A stretch of DNA of 42,872 nucleotides from Vibrio ordalii ATCC 33509 (lineage in GTDB: Bacteria; Pseudomonadota; Gammaproteobacteria; Enterobacterales; Vibrionaceae). A program made the position numbers and the translations under genes. The stretch lies in assembly GCA_000257205.1 (NCBI GenBank), contig AEZC01000012.1, positions 1 through 42,872 on the forward strand, in the 5' to 3' direction. Positions 16,579 to 26,415 of the stretch are shown here, one piece after another (positions within the stretch are counted from its first letter, which is position 1; each line of letters begins with the position of its first letter). The notes under the pieces were generated by a model, which was not told where the DNA came from, did no database searches, and was given only the letters and a program-made list of their open reading frames with translations.

Positions 16579-17526
16579 TTACGCTTTTGTAAAACGGATG
16601 TAAGGCTCTAATTGAGTATCCCAATAGCAAGGTGTACCGATTAAAGCCTTGATAAATTCAATCACGGCTGAGGTTTTCTTCGGCATGTGTTGCCGGCTCG
16701 GGTAAACCGCATAAAAAGGCATGCTTTGATTTGCGTGCCAATCTGGCAGCAATTGGATCAGTTTACCGGTTCGAAATTCATCTCGAATTAAATAAGTCGC
16801 CAAGTAAGCAACACCCCACCCTGCCACGGCGGCGTCACGCACGGCTTCGGCTAAATCTACCGAATAGTTACCCGACACATTGATGTTGATTTTTTGCTCT
16901 GGATTGGCAAACGACCAACGGGTGTAATCTCGCTCCCAACTACGGTAGATAAGACAGTTGTGACCTAACAGATCACCGGGTGTCTGAGGGGTTGAATGGT
17001 TTAATAAGTATTCCGGTGACGCGGCAACCACAAACTGGCAATCGGCGAGACGTTGCGCCACGTAACCTTCGGGTAGATGCTCGTTGTTGGTCACCCACAA
17101 ATCAAGCCCTTCTTCGAGCATATCGACTCGATAATCGAACAAATGCACTTCCACTTGCAGTTTGGGATAGCGCTGACGAAGCGCCTCCAGTGCTGGCAAA
17201 ATGTGCAAAGAACCAAACGACTGTGAAAGACCAAGCTTAATCAGCCCAGACACCTCATCACGCTGGCTTTCCACTTCAGACTGCGCAGTATCCATCAATC
17301 CAACGACCGCAGTACAATGGCGATAAAAAGCCTCTCCAGCCTCAGTTGTGGTGAAGCTGCGCGTGGTTCGCTGAACGAGCTTCACCCCGAGCGAGGCTTC
17401 CAGTAAGGCCAACTGCTTACTGACATGCGATACCGATACGCTTAAGCTTTTGGCCGCAGCGGTAAAGCCTTGATGTTTGATTAACGCGGCAAATATCACC
17501 ATTTGCCCTGCACGTTCAACTAGCAC
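16579..17526 (-). CDS. LysR family transcriptional regulator
   Basis: A 315-residue one-component regulator. Residues ~5-62 form the winged helix (FAALIKHQGFTAAAKSLSVS, then HVSKQLALLEASLGVKLVQR, TTRSFTTTEAG), with F in place of the commonest start. The rest is the ligand-binding fold. The target genes and ligand cannot be told. It lies between nupC and the lytic transglycosylase gene on the same strand; the gaps hold palindromes on both sides. Confidence 0.9.
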   Translation of the reverse strand: MLVERAGQMVIFAALIKHQGFTAAAKSLSVSVSHVSKQLALLEASLGVKLVQRTTRSFTTTEAGEAFYRHCTAVVGLMDTAQSEVESQRDEVSGLIKLGLSQSFGSLHILPALEALRQRYPKLQVEVHLFDYRVDMLEEGLDLWVTNNEHLPEGYVAQRLADCQFVVAASPEYLLNHSTPQTPGDLLGHNCLIYRSWERDYTRWSFANPEQKININVSGNYSVDLAEAVRDAAVAGWGVAYLATYLIRDEFRTGKLIQLLPDWHANQSMPFYAVYPSRQHMPKKTSAVIEFIKALIGTPCYWDTQLEPYIRFTKA

Positions 17527-17542
17527 ACGTTCTCCAGAAATA

Positions 17543-17569
17543 GCAAAGGGCTCATGATGAGCCCTTTGC
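17543..17569 (-). terminator. Hairpin after mltB-family gene
   Basis: GCAAAGGGCTC / GAGCCCTTTGC is a perfect 11-bp stem with loop ATGAT, between the end of the lytic transglycosylase gene and the start of the LysR gene. The following T-run is weak. Confidence 0.65.
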
Positions 17570-17587
17570 GTTCAATTAAGGTTCAAA

Positions 17588-18556
17588 TCAATAGGTAATT
17601 CTATCCGCCAAATGGCTCACCGCGAGCGCAAAATAGTATGAGCGATTCCACTTCATCAACACATTATAGTTGTTGTATACCAAGTAAACGCGGCCATTTT
17701 CATCATCTGGCATGATAAGCCAAGCTTGAACCTTGTCTAAATTAGGCAGTGGTTTACCTTCGTAACGAGTAATACCGAGCTTGTTCCACTCTCTCAGTGA
17801 CTTCCCTTTTTCTGGTTGTCGCCCTTCTAAAGTGCGGTCAAACCCAGGCGGAACTTTAACTTGACGTCCCCAAGTGTATTTGTCATCCCACCCCGATTGG
17901 CTGAGATAATTGGCCGTCGACGCGAATACATCTTCCTTTGAGCGCCAAATGTCTTTTTTGCCATCGCCGTTACCATCGGAAGCGAACGCCAAAAACGAAC
18001 TCGGCATAAACTGGCATTGGCCCATCGCGCCAGCCCAAGACCCTTTCATCTCATCGGCTTGGATATGACCCTGCTGCAGAATTTGCAACGCGGCCATGGT
18101 CTCTTTGCGGAAAAATGCTTCTCGACGACCGTCATAAGCCATGGTCGTCAAAGCATCTATCACACTAAAATTACCGGTAAAAGCACCAAAGTTACTTTCA
18201 ACACCCCATAACGCAACGATAAAGCGCGGCTGCACGCCATACTGCTCGCCAATGCGGCTAAGCTCGGCATAGTGCTTTTCATACAGCGCCTTTGCTTGCT
18301 TGACTTTCCATTCAGGAACCGCACGCGGGATATACTCATCCAGCGTCAGTTTCTTTTCTGGTTGATTGCGATCGGCCGTCACGGCGCGTGGTTTATGTGC
18401 CACATTTTTAAACGCATCGGTTAAAATTTGCTCTGAAATGCCTTCACTGCGCGCTTGTTGCTTCAAACCTTCCACATACTGCTCAAAACTAACCTCATTT
18501 GCCATCAATGGCGTGGAGAGGCTTAATCCCAATACCACTGACAAGAACTTTTTCAA
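17588..18556 (-). CDS. mltB: Lytic murein transglycosylase B family protein
   Basis: Cleaves the glycan strands of peptidoglycan with formation of 1,6-anhydro ends, in the periplasm. Signal peptide at residues 1-20 (MKKFLSVVLGLSLSTPLMAN). No lipobox cysteine is seen, so unlike E. coli MltB it is probably soluble. The catalytic glutamate is E120 in ALWGVESNFG; QCQFMPSSFL and a DGNGDGKKD calcium-like loop follow, as in the SLT_2/MltB fold. The 322-residue length fits. The neighbour ycgL is 23 bases upstream on the same strand. Confidence 0.9.
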   Translation of the reverse strand: MKKFLSVVLGLSLSTPLMANEVSFEQYVEGLKQQARSEGISEQILTDAFKNVAHKPRAVTADRNQPEKKLTLDEYIPRAVPEWKVKQAKALYEKHYAELSRIGEQYGVQPRFIVALWGVESNFGAFTGNFSVIDALTTMAYDGRREAFFRKETMAALQILQQGHIQADEMKGSWAGAMGQCQFMPSSFLAFASDGNGDGKKDIWRSKEDVFASTANYLSQSGWDDKYTWGRQVKVPPGFDRTLEGRQPEKGKSLREWNKLGITRYEGKPLPNLDKVQAWLIMPDDENGRVYLVYNNYNVLMKWNRSYYFALAVSHLADRITY

Positions 18557-18579
18557 ATCACCCTCCTTGAGCTGAAAAC

Positions 18580-18861
18580 TTAGCTTTCTTTTTGCTGAGC
18601 CTTTTGCTGCTTATATTGCTCTAGTAAATTTTGTGGCGGTGGCGGTAACTGCAGGAAAAAACCCTCATTTTTCAGAGATTCTTTCACTTTATCAATGTTA
18701 ACTTGGGCTAATGTACGCCCTTCCAGTTTCACGACCATGACTAAAGTAGGTTTACCGAACATCGCCATTAGTGTGTCAGGAACCTGTGAAAAGTCATCCT
18801 TTTTAGTAACATAGAGATAGGCACCTTCTTTTTTAGCACTTTTATAGATAGAGCAAAGCAT
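18580..18861 (-). CDS. ycgL: YcgL family protein
   Basis: A 93-residue protein of the conserved gammaproteobacterial YcgL family: [18 protein letters not shown], then [10 protein letters not shown] and a C-terminal LPPPP segment. A small alpha/beta fold of unknown function. In many Vibrio and enterobacterial genomes it is next to minCDE, as here, where it points away from minC across a 199-base shared upstream region (18862-19060) with no clear regulator site recognised. Confidence 0.9.
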   Translation of the reverse strand: MLCSIYKSAKKEGAYLYVTKKDDFSQVPDTLMAMFGKPTLVMVVKLEGRTLAQVNIDKVKESLKNEGFFLQLPPPPQNLLEQYKQQKAQQKES

Positions 18862-19060
18862 GACAAACCTTTTATTGTAATAAACTGGCTTTTCGAGCCA
18901 ATTAAGTTAGAAACGTTAAACTTTTACCAAATTTGAGATTAAAACAAACATTTGACCGCAAGATAACTTGCTGAGCTAAGTCAGGGAATATAACATGACA
19001 ACCCTAGTTTCAGGCAACGCCCTTTCTAGTGAAGCCATTAGTTATTGAGGTCAAAATAAG

Positions 19061-19723
19061 ATGTCGAATACTCCTGACCTAAAAGGTAGCAGTTTTACTT
19101 TGTCAGTGTTACACCTTTGCGACAGTGAAGTTGCCAATACCGTTGAGTTTCTCAAAGAAAAAGTCGCCCAAGCTCCTGCTTTTTTTGCCTCTGCACCTGT
19201 GGTGATCAATATTGCTAAAGTGATTGGCGATATTGATTTTTCGATACTGAAACAGGGCATCACTGAAGCGGGAATGATCCCGGTCGGTGTGACAGGTTGC
19301 CGTGATAAACGCAGCCAAAACTTAGCCTCAGAAGCTGGCTTTGCCGTGATGGCGGCAAGCAAATCGCCCTCTCAAGCACCGGCTCAAATAGCGCCTACCA
19401 AGGTGATTAGCACGCCCATTCGCTCTGGCCAGCAAGTGTATGCCAAAGATAGTGATTTAGTGATCCTCAATCACGTCAGTGCGGGGGCCGAAGTGATCGC
19501 CGATGGCTCGATTCACATTCATGGTTCACTGCGCGGAAGAGCCATTGCCGGTGCCAGCGGCCAAACGGAAGCAAAAATTATTTGCCACGATTTACAAGCA
19601 GAGCTGGTCTCCATTGCTGGAAATTATTGGCTTAGCGATCAAATTGAAAGTGAGTTTTGGCAGAAGAAAGTGATGCTGAGCATGGTTGATGATTCACTGC
19701 ATTTTGAAACGCTTACGATTTAA
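19061..19723 (+). CDS. minC: Septum site-determining protein MinC
   Basis: Inhibitor of FtsZ polymerisation that keeps division away from the poles. 220 residues: N-terminal FtsZ-contact domain (~1-105), a linker rich in Ala/Pro/Ser, and a C-terminal beta-helix domain starting near [13 protein letters not shown] with [17 protein letters not shown], which binds MinD. First of minCDE; 19 bases to minD. Confidence 0.95.
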   Translation: MSNTPDLKGSSFTLSVLHLCDSEVANTVEFLKEKVAQAPAFFASAPVVINIAKVIGDIDFSILKQGITEAGMIPVGVTGCRDKRSQNLASEAGFAVMAASKSPSQAPAQIAPTKVISTPIRSGQQVYAKDSDLVILNHVSAGAEVIADGSIHIHGSLRGRAIAGASGQTEAKIICHDLQAELVSIAGNYWLSDQIESEFWQKKVMLSMVDDSLHFETLTI

Positions 19724-19742
19724 AATTAACAAGGAAAACATA

Positions 19743-20555
19743 ATGGCACGCATTATTGTTGTAACGTCAGGAAAAGGCGGCGTTGGTAAAACGACCTCAA
19801 GCGCAGCAATTGCTTCTGGCTTGGCTTTAAAAGGTAAAAAGACAGCGGTGATCGATTTTGATATCGGTCTGCGTAACCTTGACTTAATCATGGGTTGTGA
19901 GCGCCGCGTAGTGTACGACTTTGTCAACGTCATCAACGGTGAGGCAACACTTAACCAAGCGATGATCAAAGATAAACGCACCGAGAACCTATTTATTCTA
20001 CCCGCTTCACAAACTCGTGATAAAGATGCACTCACTAAAGAGGGCGTAAAACGCGTTTTGGATGAGCTTGATACAATGGGCTTTGATTTCGTCATTTGCG
20101 ACTCACCAGCAGGTATTGAACAAGGCGCGTTGATGGCTTTGTACTTTGCTGATGAAGCGGTTGTAACGACTAACCCTGAAGTCTCTTCTGTGCGCGACTC
20201 GGACCGCATTTTAGGGATTTTGGATTCCAAATCAATGCGCTCAGAGCAAGGGTTAGAACCTGTTAAACAGCACCTTTTATTGACCCGATATAACCCTACT
20301 CGTGTGACACAAGGTGAAATGTTGAGCGTGGAAGATGTCGAAGAAATTTTGCATATTTCCTTACTTGGCGTGATCCCAGAAAGCCAAGCTGTGCTTAACG
20401 CTTCCAACAAAGGTGTTCCGGTTATTTTTGACGATCAGTCAGATGCAGGCCAAGCTTATTCTGATGCCGTCGAACGATTATTAGGGCAAGAAGTCGAGTT
20501 TCGTTTTCTAACGGAGCAGAAAAATGGCATCTTTAAACGACTTTTTGGGGGTTAA
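19743..20555 (+). CDS. minD: Septum site-determining ATPase MinD
   Basis: Membrane-cycling ATPase that carries MinC and oscillates pole to pole with MinE. 270 residues: deviant Walker [10 protein letters not shown] at ~9-17, [22 protein letters not shown], and a C-terminal membrane helix (GIFKRLFGG). ATG 19743 gives the standard [13 protein letters not shown] start; the longer frame upstream is not used. Preceded by AAGGAAAAC. Confidence 0.97.
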   Translation: MARIIVVTSGKGGVGKTTSSAAIASGLALKGKKTAVIDFDIGLRNLDLIMGCERRVVYDFVNVINGEATLNQAMIKDKRTENLFILPASQTRDKDALTKEGVKRVLDELDTMGFDFVICDSPAGIEQGALMALYFADEAVVTTNPEVSSVRDSDRILGILDSKSMRSEQGLEPVKQHLLLTRYNPTRVTQGEMLSVEDVEEILHISLLGVIPESQAVLNASNKGVPVIFDDQSDAGQAYSDAVERLLGQEVEFRFLTEQKNGIFKRLFGG

Positions 20556-20559
20556 TATT

Positions 20560-20826
20560 ATGTCTTTACTTGAGTTTTTCCGACCACAAAAGAAAACGAC
20601 CTCAGCAAGCCTTGCCAAAGAGCGTTTGCAAATTATCGTCGCCGAACGTCGTAGTGAAAATGACCCTGCACCGACTTATTTGCCTCAATTGAAAGAAGAC
20701 ATTCTCAAGGTGATCGCTAAGTACGTCGCGGTTGACCCTTCGATGGTTGAAGTCTCTTTTGAGCACAAAGATGATGATATCTCTGTACTGGAATTGAACG
20801 TGAAACTGCCAGACGAAGAAAAGTAA
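20560..20826 (+). CDS. minE: Cell division topological specificity factor MinE
   Basis: Stimulates MinD ATPase and restricts MinC to the poles. 88 residues with the usual [13 protein letters not shown]-terminal membrane/MinD contact helix, [10 protein letters not shown] and a C-terminal dimer domain. Four bases after the minD stop. Followed by a strong hairpin. Confidence 0.96.
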   Translation: MSLLEFFRPQKKTTSASLAKERLQIIVAERRSENDPAPTYLPQLKEDILKVIAKYVAVDPSMVEVSFEHKDDDISVLELNVKLPDEEK

Positions 20827-20840
20827 TCCTTATCATAAAA

Positions 20841-20866
20841 GAGCCTGCAAAATTGCAGGCTCTTTC
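20841..20866. terminator. Terminator of minCDE
   Basis: GAGCCTGCAA / TTGCAGGCTC perfect stem (20841-20850 with 20853-20862), followed by TTTCT; a run of A on the other side makes it usable for rnd as well. Confidence 0.8.
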
Positions 20867-20868
20867 TC

Positions 20869-20910
20869 TTTACTAAACCAACTTTACTAAACCAACTTTA
20901 CTAAACCAAT
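20869..20910. repeat. Three tandem copies of a 14-bp unit over the rnd stop
   Basis: Unit TTTACTAAACCAAC repeats at 20869, 20883 and 20897. The last copy carries the stop codon and final Val-Leu codons of rnd, so the 3' end of the gene has been copied outward twice. Each copy restores the same stop. Confidence 0.85.
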
Positions 20911-22016
20911 TTGTTGAGCCGTTCACCGAGAATAGGTAAACGCCAGCTCTGCATCACATCCGGCAATTGCGCGGGATCCCGCTCTTTCTTCCATACCCAA
21001 CTCAATAGCTGATTGAGCTGTTTTTTAGAGGCTAAAAATTCAGTCGCTAAACCCGTGGTTTGAGACACTGATTTGACTTCATCTTTCAACCGTTTAAACA
21101 GCTGTTTATAGCCGGGATAGTCCATCAAAGGGTCGATTTTAGGTGGGTATTGATCAGCCGGAGTCTGCTGGCCCGCTTTCACCAATGCAATGATTTTGGC
21201 ACTGTGACGTTGAATCGATCTCGGATCGGCCCCTGCATCAATCATACGGCTTGCACTCGTCAATCCCAAACGAGCGATAGTCAGCAAATCTGTCTCTTTG
21301 ACCACAAAATTGAGCGCCAAATCACGGCGTACCGCCTCTTCGTAGCGCCAAGTAGCTAAGGGTTTGAGAATCGCTAATTCTTGCGGTGTTAGTTGCCATG
21401 CCCCTTTAATATCCAAATAGGCCAAATCCGGATGAGTCTGTTTAATGCGTTTGACGCTCAATAGTTCAGATTCTTGCTGCGCCGCTTGCCACCAGCCCGC
21501 CTGCGTCACTTTATCGAGTAATTTCTCGTAAATCGGCAGCAAATAAAACACATCGGCGGCAGCGTAATCCAACTGCTTTTGCGATAAAGGCCTTGCTAAC
21601 CAATCAGTACGCGATTCACTTTTATCAACTTCAATCCCTAAGAATTCATTGACCAATGCGGCAAATCCGGTAGACAGTCCATGGCCGAGAAAGGCCGCCA
21701 TTACCTGTGTGTCGACCATTGGAAACGGTGTGCAGCCAAATGCATTATGAAACACTTCGAGATCTTCACCACACGCATGCAGCACTTTGAGCACGGAGGT
21801 GTCTTGCAGTAGCTCGACAAAAGGGGCCATGTCATCAAAGGCAAGTGGGTCGATTAAAGAGAGGTTTTCACCATCATAAAGCTGGATCAATCCGAGCTGT
21901 GGGTAAAAGGTACGCACTCGGACAAACTCGGTATCGAGCATCACCACATCAGCATCTCGCGCGGCAAGACACGCACGTTGTAGGTCGTTAGGTTGGGTAA
22001 TTATTTGGTAGTTCAC
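20901..22016 (-). CDS. rnd: Ribonuclease D
   Basis: 3'-5' exoribonuclease that helps mature tRNA 3' ends. 371 residues. DEDD exonuclease motifs: VVMLDTEFVR (D28, E30), LKVLHACGEDLEV, and the Y-x3-D motif in QLDYAAADVFYLLPIY. The rest is HRDC-type helical domains (RRDLALNFVVKETDLLTIA region). Convergent with minE. Last codons fall inside a short tandem repeat. The gap to fadD (22017-22113) holds only the fadD terminator. Confidence 0.95.
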   Translation of the reverse strand: MNYQIITQPNDLQRACLAARDADVVMLDTEFVRVRTFYPQLGLIQLYDGENLSLIDPLAFDDMAPFVELLQDTSVLKVLHACGEDLEVFHNAFGCTPFPMVDTQVMAAFLGHGLSTGFAALVNEFLGIEVDKSESRTDWLARPLSQKQLDYAAADVFYLLPIYEKLLDKVTQAGWWQAAQQESELLSVKRIKQTHPDLAYLDIKGAWQLTPQELAILKPLATWRYEEAVRRDLALNFVVKETDLLTIARLGLTSASRMIDAGADPRSIQRHSAKIIALVKAGQQTPADQYPPKIDPLMDYPGYKQLFKRLKDEVKSVSQTTGLATEFLASKKQLNQLLSWVWKKERDPAQLPDVMQSWRLPILGERLNKLV

Positions 22017-22052
22017 TAATGGCTCACTTTGGGCAGCCCTACGAGAGGGGAC

Positions 22053-22082
22053 ATAAAAATGCCGACGGTTCGAGTCGGCATT
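22053..22082 (-). terminator. fadD terminator
   Basis: AATGCCGAC (22058-22066) pairs with GTCGGCATT (22074-22082); on the minus strand the stem is followed by TTTTT. Confidence 0.85.
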
Positions 22083-22113
22083 CTAACACTATTTTTTCAT
22101 ACTGACTTGATGC

Positions 22114-23808
22114 TTAGGCACGTTTTGCTTGCTCAATGGCGGCATCATTTTCTTCACGAAGTACGCGGCGTAAAATTTTACCCACGTTACTCTTTGGTAA
22201 ATCTTCCCTAAACTCAATCAACTTAGGCACTTTATAGCCAGTCAAATGTTTACGGCAATGGGTAATGATCTCATCTTTGGTTAAGCTTGGGTCGCGTTTA
22301 ACCACATAAATTTTGACCATTTCACCAGACACGTCATGAGGCTGGCCGATAGCGGCCACTTCTAATACTTTGCCATGCAGTGCAACCACATCTTCAATCT
22401 CATTAGGATAGACGTTGAATCCAGAGACTAAAATCATATCTTTCTTGCGATCGACAATATAAACCATGCCTTGCTCATCAAACTTGACGATATCGCCTGT
22501 AGAGAGCCAACCATCGGCATCAATCACTTCTTTCGTCGCTTCCGGTCTTTGCCAATAACCTTGCATCACCTGTGGGCCACGCACTTGCAACTCACCGACT
22601 TGATCATAAGCCAGAACTTTGCCTTCATCATCAATAATTCGCACTTCGGTTGAAGGAACGGGTAAACCAATGGCTCCCGAATAATCACTTAAATCATAAG
22701 GATTACCTGTCACCAATGGCGCACATTCAGTCAAACCGTAACCTTCAATCAGGTGGATACCCGTCACTTTTTTCCACTGTTCAGCCACCGCGCGCTGCAC
22801 CGCCATACCACCACCAACAGAAAGCTTAAGATTTTTGAAATCAAGCTCATGGAAATCTTCGTTGTTGACCAAGGCATTAAACAGCGTGTTCACCCCCGTA
22901 ATGGCGGTAAATGGGTACTTTTGCAGCTCTTTGACAAAGCCCGGAATATCGCGTGGATTGGTGATAAGTAAGTTACGCCCGCCCATTTCAATAAATAGTA
23001 AGCAGTTTACGGTCAGCGCAAAGACGTGATAAAGCGGCAATGCCGTGACGACCAATTCACGTCCTTCGGCCAATACTGGGCCATATGCCCCTTTCGCTTG
23101 GAGCACATTCGCAATCATGTTGCGGTGGGTCAGAATTGCCCCTTTTGCCACACCGGTTGTACCTCCGGTATATTGCAAAAAGGCAATGTCGTCGCCAGAC
23201 ATAAAAGGCTTCACATACTGTAAACGGCGACCTTTGTGCAATGCCTTACACATCGAAATGGCACCAGGTAAGTCATATTTTGGCACCATCCCTTTGACAT
23301 ATTTCACAACGAAATCAACCAACGTCCCTTTTGCCCTAGGTAACATCTGTCCAAGGCTGGTCAATACCACATGTTTGACTGACGTATTTTCAACAATTTG
23401 CTCTAAGGTATTGGCAAAATTCGAGACGATGACGATCGCCTTTGCATCGGCGTCATTGAGTTGATGTTCCAGCTCTCGCGGGGTGTACAACGGGTTAACA
23501 TTCACCGCAATCAAACCGGCTCGTAATACGCCAAATAACGCGACTGGATACTGCAGCAGGTTAGGCATCATTAAGGCGACACGATCACCTTTTTTCAGCT
23601 TCAGCTCATTTTGCAAATAGGCGGCAAATGCTCGGCTGCGCTCTTCCAGTTTGCGAAATGTCATGACCGAACCCATATTCATAAAGGCTGGCTGATCGGC
23701 GTATTTATGAACCGATTGCTCAAACATTTCGACTAAAGAGAGGTACTGATCAGGGTTGATGAGTTCAGGTACGTCAGTTGGATAGCGTGAAAGCCAAGGT
23801 TTATCCAC
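22114..23808 (-). CDS. fadD: Long-chain fatty acid-CoA ligase
   Basis: Activates imported fatty acids to acyl-CoA with ATP, at the inner face of the membrane; the entry step of beta-oxidation. 564 residues. AMP-binding motif [11 protein letters not shown] at 213-223; the FACS segment [16 protein letters not shown] and [20 protein letters not shown] later; C-terminal lysine in [10 protein letters not shown]. No clear FadR operator was recognised in the 102 bases upstream. Lies last in a minus-strand run that starts at yoaA. Confidence 0.96.
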   Translation of the reverse strand: MDKPWLSRYPTDVPELINPDQYLSLVEMFEQSVHKYADQPAFMNMGSVMTFRKLEERSRAFAAYLQNELKLKKGDRVALMMPNLLQYPVALFGVLRAGLIAVNVNPLYTPRELEHQLNDADAKAIVIVSNFANTLEQIVENTSVKHVVLTSLGQMLPRAKGTLVDFVVKYVKGMVPKYDLPGAISMCKALHKGRRLQYVKPFMSGDDIAFLQYTGGTTGVAKGAILTHRNMIANVLQAKGAYGPVLAEGRELVVTALPLYHVFALTVNCLLFIEMGGRNLLITNPRDIPGFVKELQKYPFTAITGVNTLFNALVNNEDFHELDFKNLKLSVGGGMAVQRAVAEQWKKVTGIHLIEGYGLTECAPLVTGNPYDLSDYSGAIGLPVPSTEVRIIDDEGKVLAYDQVGELQVRGPQVMQGYWQRPEATKEVIDADGWLSTGDIVKFDEQGMVYIVDRKKDMILVSGFNVYPNEIEDVVALHGKVLEVAAIGQPHDVSGEMVKIYVVKRDPSLTKDEIITHCRKHLTGYKVPKLIEFREDLPKSNVGKILRRVLREENDAAIEQAKRA

Positions 23809-23910
23809 GGTAATACTCCTCGTTATTGGCGGCTGCTCTACGGCGATATTTTAATGCTCGCTATTACAGCACAGCCAAAGCGCTTGAGCACGAAACACTC
23901 AAACACTTGT

Positions 23911-24765
23911 TTAAATTTTGTTAACTAAGCCAAAAATTAGTTCGGCGACTTGTGAAGGTTGCTCAAGATGGCAATGATGACCACCAGCAAGAGTGAATAT
24001 CTCTTGCCGATCATCGGCTAAATCACCTTGAGCAGTTCGTAACTCAGAAAAACCGTGTGTACCGAGAATCACACGTTGTGGGCATTGGATGTGCGCCATT
24101 ATGTGCTGAGCATGCTCATACGACATGCGATACAAGGAATCGCTGTTTAACTGTGGGTCATGACGCCAATACCACTCATCATTGCGCAGCTCAACCCCTC
24201 GCACAACGATGGGCTGGATCAAGGCTGCTTCTAACTGGTTGACTTCGGCTCGGCGAGCAACAGCGTATTCTAAGTTCGGTAACCTACGACGAGGCTTACG
24301 CCGGATCCGCTGGCGGCTAAGTACGCCATTGCGCAGCCTAGCCACACTCTCTAGTGGCGATTCAGCCAATGGAGCAACCCCTTCAATTTGAACTAATCCT
24401 GCGACTTGCTCAGGAAAGGCGGCACTATAGCAACTTGCGATTAAAACACCAAGGGAATGCCCTACGATCACTAACCTGTTTGGCGATAAGTTGAGCAAAA
24501 ATGAGTAAATATCATCAATATAGTCATGAAATGGGTAAAAATGACCGTCGGCTTTATGGCTTGAAAGGCCATGTCCCGGTAAATCGATTGCGCAAAGGTG
24601 TAACTGTGGATCAAGGTGACTTAACGCTTTGATAACGGTAAGAAAACTGGATGAATTATCTAACCAGCCATGCAAAAAAACGACCGATAAGTCGGCCGTT
24701 TGTGCGTTTCCCACCTCTTGAGTCGCAATCATTCCTTGCGTAAGAGAGTACTGTTTTTGTTGCAT
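23911..24765 (-). CDS. Alpha/beta hydrolase
   Basis: A 284-residue alpha/beta-fold hydrolase. Seen: oxyanion region VVFLHGWLDNSSSFL, nucleophile elbow VIVGHSLGVL (serine in GHSLG), and the late histidine in LAGGHHCHLEQP. The acid residue is not certain. Substrate unknown. Starts 2 bases after the Slp gene stop, so co-translated. The position next to fadD is conserved in vibrios as far as I recall; this does not prove a lipid role. Confidence 0.85.
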   Translation of the reverse strand: MQQKQYSLTQGMIATQEVGNAQTADLSVVFLHGWLDNSSSFLTVIKALSHLDPQLHLCAIDLPGHGLSSHKADGHFYPFHDYIDDIYSFLLNLSPNRLVIVGHSLGVLIASCYSAAFPEQVAGLVQIEGVAPLAESPLESVARLRNGVLSRQRIRRKPRRRLPNLEYAVARRAEVNQLEAALIQPIVVRGVELRNDEWYWRHDPQLNSDSLYRMSYEHAQHIMAHIQCPQRVILGTHGFSELRTAQGDLADDRQEIFTLAGGHHCHLEQPSQVAELIFGLVNKI

Positions 24766-24767
24766 CG

Positions 24768-25331
24768 CTATTTCACTTCTTGTACCACGCGCCCTTCACG
24801 AGCACCAATGTACATTTGACGACAATATAAGCTGTGGCAAGGGTACATATAAGTACCGAGATCATTCACGACCACTCTTTCTTCAACTCGCCATAAATGT
24901 AGCCCTTTTACGGCCATGGTTGGGAAAGTGTATTCAAACTCACCTACTTTGGCTTTTTCTGGAGCAAGGCTGGTTCCCACTAGCGTCACCAAACGATCTT
25001 TCGCATAAGCCACTGGGTCAACAAACCCGTCAACATAGCCAACAAAACGCCCTTGCGGCTCGCGGTCGATATCCGGTCGGCCTGATGAGCTAATCGGCAA
25101 ATTGACTATTTCAATCCGTGTTTTATCCGCCAAATTAGTCACACTGGCGATGACGCCGCCCAGCCGGACTTCATCTTGCTCATTGGTTGGCGTATTGACC
25201 CAAGTGGCGTAATCGGTGATCACGGCCTCACTACTGGCACGAAGATCATCCGGTAAGCTTGAGCACGCACCAAGCAACAATGTGGACGATAGAAGCAGTA
25301 GCGTTTTAGAAGTGGAAAAAGATCGCATCAT
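24768..25331 (-). CDS. Slp family outer-membrane lipoprotein
   Basis: A 187-residue lipoprotein; lipobox LLGAC with the cysteine near residue 23, then SSLPDDLRASSE. The body is of the Slp (starvation lipoprotein) type, with FVGYVDGFVDPVAYAKDRLVTLVG as the clearest stretch. Outer-membrane location inferred from residues after the cysteine (no Asp at +2). Two ATGs stand side by side; the first is listed. Confidence 0.85.
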   Translation of the reverse strand: MMRSFSTSKTLLLLSSTLLLGACSSLPDDLRASSEAVITDYATWVNTPTNEQDEVRLGGVIASVTNLADKTRIEIVNLPISSSGRPDIDREPQGRFVGYVDGFVDPVAYAKDRLVTLVGTSLAPEKAKVGEFEYTFPTMAVKGLHLWRVEERVVVNDLGTYMYPCHSLYCRQMYIGAREGRVVQEVK

Positions 25332-25346
25332 AATGACCTTGTTGGA

Positions 25347-25652
25347 TTAGATGTAGATATCGACCCCAAGCAGTTGAGCAAGTTCCTCTTTTTTTGCTTG
25401 GTTCATCACGTCCATGTACTCTTCCATCGCCTTTCTTGCTCGGCCTTCTGGAAGATCGTATTCCAGATTAGCCCGATGAATCTCTGATGGATCGACATGA
25501 CGAATTGAATGAGAAACAGCATTCGCCACCTTAGTAGGTTGGCCTACTCCGGTTTTGGCATCGCTTTTCTTTACCCCATTGTTCTTATTTGCGCGATTAG
25601 CCCTATTGCTACCGGGCACTATCGCAGGAGGTAAACCGTTAATTGAAACCAT
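25347..25652 (-). CDS. Conserved hypothetical protein
   Basis: About 101 residues from ATG 25652, which has AGGA six bases ahead; a TTG at 25667 could add five residues. The N-terminal half is basic and Asn-rich and looks disordered (GSNRANRANKNNGVKK). The C-terminal half is helical: DPSEIHRANLEYDLPEGRAR then KKEELAQLLGVDIYI. No domain recognised. Between Slp (15 bases) and tsaB (53 bases) on one strand. Confidence 0.75.
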   Translation of the reverse strand: MVSINGLPPAIVPGSNRANRANKNNGVKKSDAKTGVGQPTKVANAVSHSIRHVDPSEIHRANLEYDLPEGRARKAMEEYMDVMNQAKKEELAQLLGVDIYI

Positions 25653-25705
25653 ACTGTTCCTATTCAATTAGAGCAAGACGAATGCAACGCCTTGCCTTTC
25701 ACTGA

Positions 25706-26407
25706 TTATTCTCGGCCCGGTAACTTCTTCCAAGCCACGTTATCACGCAGGTAAACAGGGCTCGACTCTTCCACTGTTAGCGTGTTTACTTTGGCAAACT
25801 CATACTGAGCAAGAAACACCATATCCTGTGCATCTGGGTACAATACTTCACCCATTTGACATGAGATAGGCAACGTATCTAACTCTTCTTTATAAGCCGC
25901 CCAACCGGTTCCAGCGCAGCCCCAAGTGATGCTGTCAGCTTTGATTTGCTCAGCAAGAGTATTAGGAGCAATGACGCACTCTGCATCTATCTCTTGCCAA
26001 GAACCATCTTCTTGACGTGTATAACGACCCCAGTAAATCTCACTCATTCTGGCGTCAATTGCACACGCCACCTGTTGGTAACCCTGTAAACGATAGCTGC
26101 CTTGCGCCATCGCTGCCAGTGTCGAAATACCTATCATAGGTAAATCAGCGCCGAACGCTAAACCTTGTGCAATTCCAATGCCAATCCGTACTCCGGTAAA
26201 ACTGCCCGGACCACGGCCAAAGGCTAGCGCGTCTAGTTCCTGTAAGGTGATGCCCGCTTCTTTGAGAACGGAATCCACCATGGGTAGAATTTTCTTGGTG
26301 TGATCGCGAGGGGCAACTTCACTGCGAACGTACAGTTTGCCGTTCATCATTAAAGCAACAGAACAGTTCTCTGTTGCTGTGTCTAAGGCAAGGATCTTTG
26401 CGCTCAT
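25706..26407 (-). CDS. tsaB: tRNA threonylcarbamoyladenosine biosynthesis protein TsaB
   Basis: Non-catalytic partner of TsaD in making t6A at position 37 of ANN-reading tRNAs. 233 residues: ASKHA-like fold start [16 protein letters not shown], then [27 protein letters not shown] (the family signature). Lies 8 bases after yoaA, the same pairing as in E. coli. Confidence 0.95.
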   Translation of the reverse strand: MSAKILALDTATENCSVALMMNGKLYVRSEVAPRDHTKKILPMVDSVLKEAGITLQELDALAFGRGPGSFTGVRIGIGIAQGLAFGADLPMIGISTLAAMAQGSYRLQGYQQVACAIDARMSEIYWGRYTRQEDGSWQEIDAECVIAPNTLAEQIKADSITWGCAGTGWAAYKEELDTLPISCQMGEVLYPDAQDMVFLAQYEFAKVNTLTVEESSPVYLRDNVAWKKLPGRE

Positions 26408-26415
26408 TACTGTCT

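Noticed and set aside
23809..23910. FadR operator at fadD
   Set aside because: No TGGTCNGACCA-like core seen on either strand.
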